DNA of 9,952 nucleotides from an uncultured Alphaproteobacteria bacterium. GTDB lineage: Bacteria > Pseudomonadota > Alphaproteobacteria > Rickettsiales > Midichloriaceae. Of the stretch, positions 8,446 to 9,952 are shown piece after piece. The stretch lies in assembly GCA_903860855.1 (NCBI GenBank), contig CAIOSF010000281.1, positions 1 to 9,952 of the forward strand, read 5' to 3'. Made by a program: the position numbers and the translations under genes. The notes below the pieces were generated by a model. The model was not told the DNA's origin. It saw nothing but the letters and a program-made list of their open reading frames with translations, and searched no databases. The stretch's first letter is position 1; the number at the start of each line of letters is the position of its first letter.

Positions 8446-9300
8446 TCAGGAGATTATAGCAACAATTTCTGCCGCCACTTCTTCAATAGCCTTTCGAGTC
8501 ACGTCAACCGTTACGATATTCAGCTTTCTAAATAGTTGCTTAGAGTAGCTCATTTCTTGATATATTGCGTCATCATCAATATAAGGATCGCTTTGCAAGG
8601 GTTTTGAAAGGTGTTTGTAGATCTTATCATGCCTAGCTCCTCGTAGTTTTGTTAGATATCCTGGTGCAATGATCAAACCCACAAGTACTGGCTTCTCTCC
8701 ATTATCCTTAGCCTCATCCCTGATTTTGAGCAGGGCATTTTCGTCGGTATGGGGTACTATGGGTATGTTGGCGACATTATAACCTCTATGTGCTAGATAT
8801 AAGGAGATTGGCGTTTTTGAGGTGCGCGAAACGCCTAATAGAATGATGTCAGCATCAATAGATGTCTGCATATTACAACCATCGTCATGGTTGAGGGTGA
8901 AATAAAGGCTCTGAATTTTGGCGTAATAAGGCTCATCCAATTTGAGGTATTTTCCTGGAATCTTGCGCAGCTTTACATTATCATCAGTGTAGTCAGAGGC
9001 GTTCCTAAGTATCTGAACTATTGATTCTAGGGGGCATATACACATTATGCCCAATTCATTGCATCGTTTAATCAAATAAGAGCGAACATCATTGTATGCC
9101 ATGGTATGAAGGATGATTCCACCGCTTTTTTGTGCCTCTGAAAGCAGTTCATCGATTCTAAGGTGAGACCTGACCATAGTCCAAAGGTGTTCCTTAACCT
9201 TAAGATCATCGAATTGATTAACAGCCGCTCTCAGAACCGTTTCTGCTGTTTCCCCCGATGAGTCTGAAACAAGATATATGTTGGTATTGGTAGGATTCAT
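8446..9300 (-). CDS. Pyruvate,phosphate dikinase / PEP synthase regulatory protein (DUF299, PPSR family)
   Basis: A 284-residue cytoplasmic bifunctional enzyme of the DUF299 family. Family members use ADP to phosphorylate a threonine on pyruvate,phosphate dikinase or PEP synthase, switching it off, and use inorganic phosphate to remove that group. Visible marks are the N-terminal YLVSDSSGETAETV (10-22), HDDG (138-141), the P-loop-like LGVSRTSKTP (155-164) followed by SLYLAHRGYNVANIP, and a C-terminal VDVTRKAIEEVA. Length is normal (about 270-280). The sequence does not decide between PPDK and PEP synthase as target, and neither target gene is in the window. The ATG directly abuts the TAG of the upstream fur-family gene, and an AAAGG about 10 bases before it, inside that gene, may be its ribosome binding site. 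The stop lies one base from the convergent pbpC stop. Confidence 0.93.
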   Translation of the reverse strand: MNPTNTNIYLVSDSSGETAETVLRAAVNQFDDLKVKEHLWTMVRSHLRIDELLSEAQKSGGIILHTMAYNDVRSYLIKRCNELGIMCICPLESIVQILRNASDYTDDNVKLRKIPGKYLKLDEPYYAKIQSLYFTLNHDDGCNMQTSIDADIILLGVSRTSKTPISLYLAHRGYNVANIPIVPHTDENALLKIRDEAKDNGEKPVLVGLIIAPGYLTKLRGARHDKIYKHLSKPLQSDPYIDDDAIYQEMSYSKQLFRKLNIVTVDVTRKAIEEVAAEIVAIIS

Positions 9301-9858
9301 CTAGCTTTTGCCTTTATCAATAGGAATGGCCCTTAATTCAATTTTGCAGTGCACTATACTATAACCCAAGCTGTCTGCTATCCTATTCAGAGTATCGTTA
9401 AGATCTTTATTATTAAATTCTATGATTTTACCGTCATGTAGATCTATCAAATGGTGGTGAGCATGATCTTTAATCTCGTAACGAGCTTTGCCATCACCAA
9501 GCTCCAACTTATAAATCACTCCATATTGCTCAAACAAGAATAGTGACCTGTATATCGTTGCTAAACTAATCTTTGGATCCTTTTTGCTCGCCCTCTCATA
9601 TATTTCTTCAGCATCAGGGTGGTCATCTGACTCGCATATGATCTGAGCCACGAGCATGCGGTGAGGGGTAAATTTTACCCCATGCATACGACAACTATTT
9701 TCGATATTTTTACAACAGGGAGTTACCATTGGAATAGGGGGATAAACAGGGATGTTAACTATGTCAATCTTATACGCTTTTGCATTCAAGTCTATAATAT
9801 CGTCATAAGCAATAGGGGCAATACTAATTCCTGCTTTTTTATAATCACTGCTAACCAT
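9301..9858 (-). CDS. Fur-family metalloregulator with N-terminal extension
   Basis: A 185-residue DNA-binding repressor of the Fur superfamily. The winged-helix part is at about 55-125, with recognition helix ISLATIYRSLFLF (97-109), and the dimerisation/metal domain follows (ARYEIKDHAHHHLIDLHDGKIIEF, 125-148). By hand alignment to E. coli Fur, the regulatory-site ligands appear as His80, Glu128, His134, His136 and Glu147. The structural Cys93/Cys96 pair is replaced by Asp139/Asp142, as is common in alphaproteobacterial Fur/Mur. The usual HHDHL reads HHHL here. The first about 50 residues (with CCKNIENSC at 48-56) precede the normal Fur start. An internal Met44 (codon at 9727-9729) would give a usual 142-residue protein, but neither start has a clear Shine-Dalgarno. 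An in-frame TAA at 9883-9885 excludes a longer form. Whether it senses iron (Fur) or manganese (Mur) cannot be told, so no symbol is given. It is first in a two-gene unit with the dikinase regulator. Confidence 0.9.
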   Translation of the reverse strand: MVSSDYKKAGISIAPIAYDDIIDLNAKAYKIDIVNIPVYPPIPMVTPCCKNIENSCRMHGVKFTPHRMLVAQIICESDDHPDAEEIYERASKKDPKISLATIYRSLFLFEQYGVIYKLELGDGKARYEIKDHAHHHLIDLHDGKIIEFNNKDLNDTLNRIADSLGYSIVHCKIELRAIPIDKGKS

Positions 9859-9876
9859 GCAGTTATTAATTTTTAG

Positions 9877-9906
9877 TTGAAATTATGAAAATTAAAAGAG
9901 TATAAT
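9877..9906 (+). promoter_or_regulatory. Candidate strong sigma70 promoter pointing out of the window
   Basis: TTGAAA (9877-9882, 5/6) and a perfect TATAAT (9901-9906) are separated by 18 bases, with a predicted start near 9913. It overlaps the candidate fur promoter on the opposite strand, so the two could compete or share an operator. The 40 bases downstream show no RNA gene that I recognise, and its target lies beyond the right edge. Confidence 0.5.
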
Positions 9907-9911
9907 TTGAA
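9882..9911 (-). promoter_or_regulatory. Candidate sigma70 promoter for the fur-family gene
   Basis: On the minus strand, a -35-like TTCAAA (9906-9911, 4/6) and a -10-like CATAAT (9882-9887, 5/6) are 18 bases apart. Transcription would start near 9875, leaving a leader of about 17 bases before the ATG at 9858. An alternative -10 (TATACT, 9899-9904) has no good -35. The match is moderate in AT-rich DNA, so this is a prediction only. Confidence 0.4.
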
Positions 9912-9952
9912 GCGTTAGGGTGTGTGCTTGGATATTTAGATTAACCATTCCC

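Noticed and set aside
8445..8470. AGGAG motif after the pbpC stop as a ribosome binding site for a further plus-strand gene
   Set aside because: No start codon with an open frame follows at a suitable distance; the bases encode the end of the opposite-strand gene.
9661..9876. 71-residue plus-strand ORF opposite the fur-family gene
   Set aside because: It lies almost wholly antisense to a well-recognised gene, has no family features, and fits a shadow frame.

Overview
The window is AT-rich and almost wholly coding. It holds four protein genes in two convergent blocks. On sequence features alone it looks like a low-GC alphaproteobacterium, possibly host-associated (Rickettsiales or Holosporales-like). 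The evidence is a Fur-family regulator without the structural cysteine pair, with the HLID..GKIIEF signature seen in alphaproteobacterial Fur/Mur, and a PBP1C whose glycosyltransferase motif (GASTISEQVVR) resembles alphaproteobacterial versions. This placement is inference, and no taxonomic marker such as rRNA is present.

Plus strand, 2-8444: a very large bacterial alpha-2-macroglobulin (A2M), cut at its 5' end by the window edge, is followed after a single base by penicillin-binding protein 1C (pbpC). This is the classic bacterial pairing. The A2M is thought to trap incoming proteases in the periplasm through its thioester (CWEQ here), while PBP1C is thought to repair peptidoglycan after envelope attack. 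All catalytic motifs of both proteins are visible. The A2M reading frame is open to the left edge, so the GTG at 308 is not its real start.

Minus strand, 9858-8446: a Fur-family metalloregulator is followed by a pyruvate,phosphate dikinase / PEP synthase regulatory kinase-phosphorylase (DUF299 family). The stop codon of the first directly abuts the start codon of the second, so they look like a translationally coupled pair. The pair runs head-on into pbpC with a single base between the two stop codons, and I see no intrinsic terminator there.

Right edge, 9859-9952: this is the only non-coding stretch. It carries two overlapping, divergently oriented sigma70-like promoters. One would drive the fur-family gene. 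The other (TTGAAA-18-TATAAT) fires rightward toward something outside the window.

I found no mobile element, CRISPR array, tRNA or rRNA. I do not see a convincing new system. The points most worth a second look are the coupled Fur/dikinase-regulator pair, the unusual N-terminus and metal sites of the Fur protein, the low-complexity inserts in the A2M, and the overlapping promoter region.
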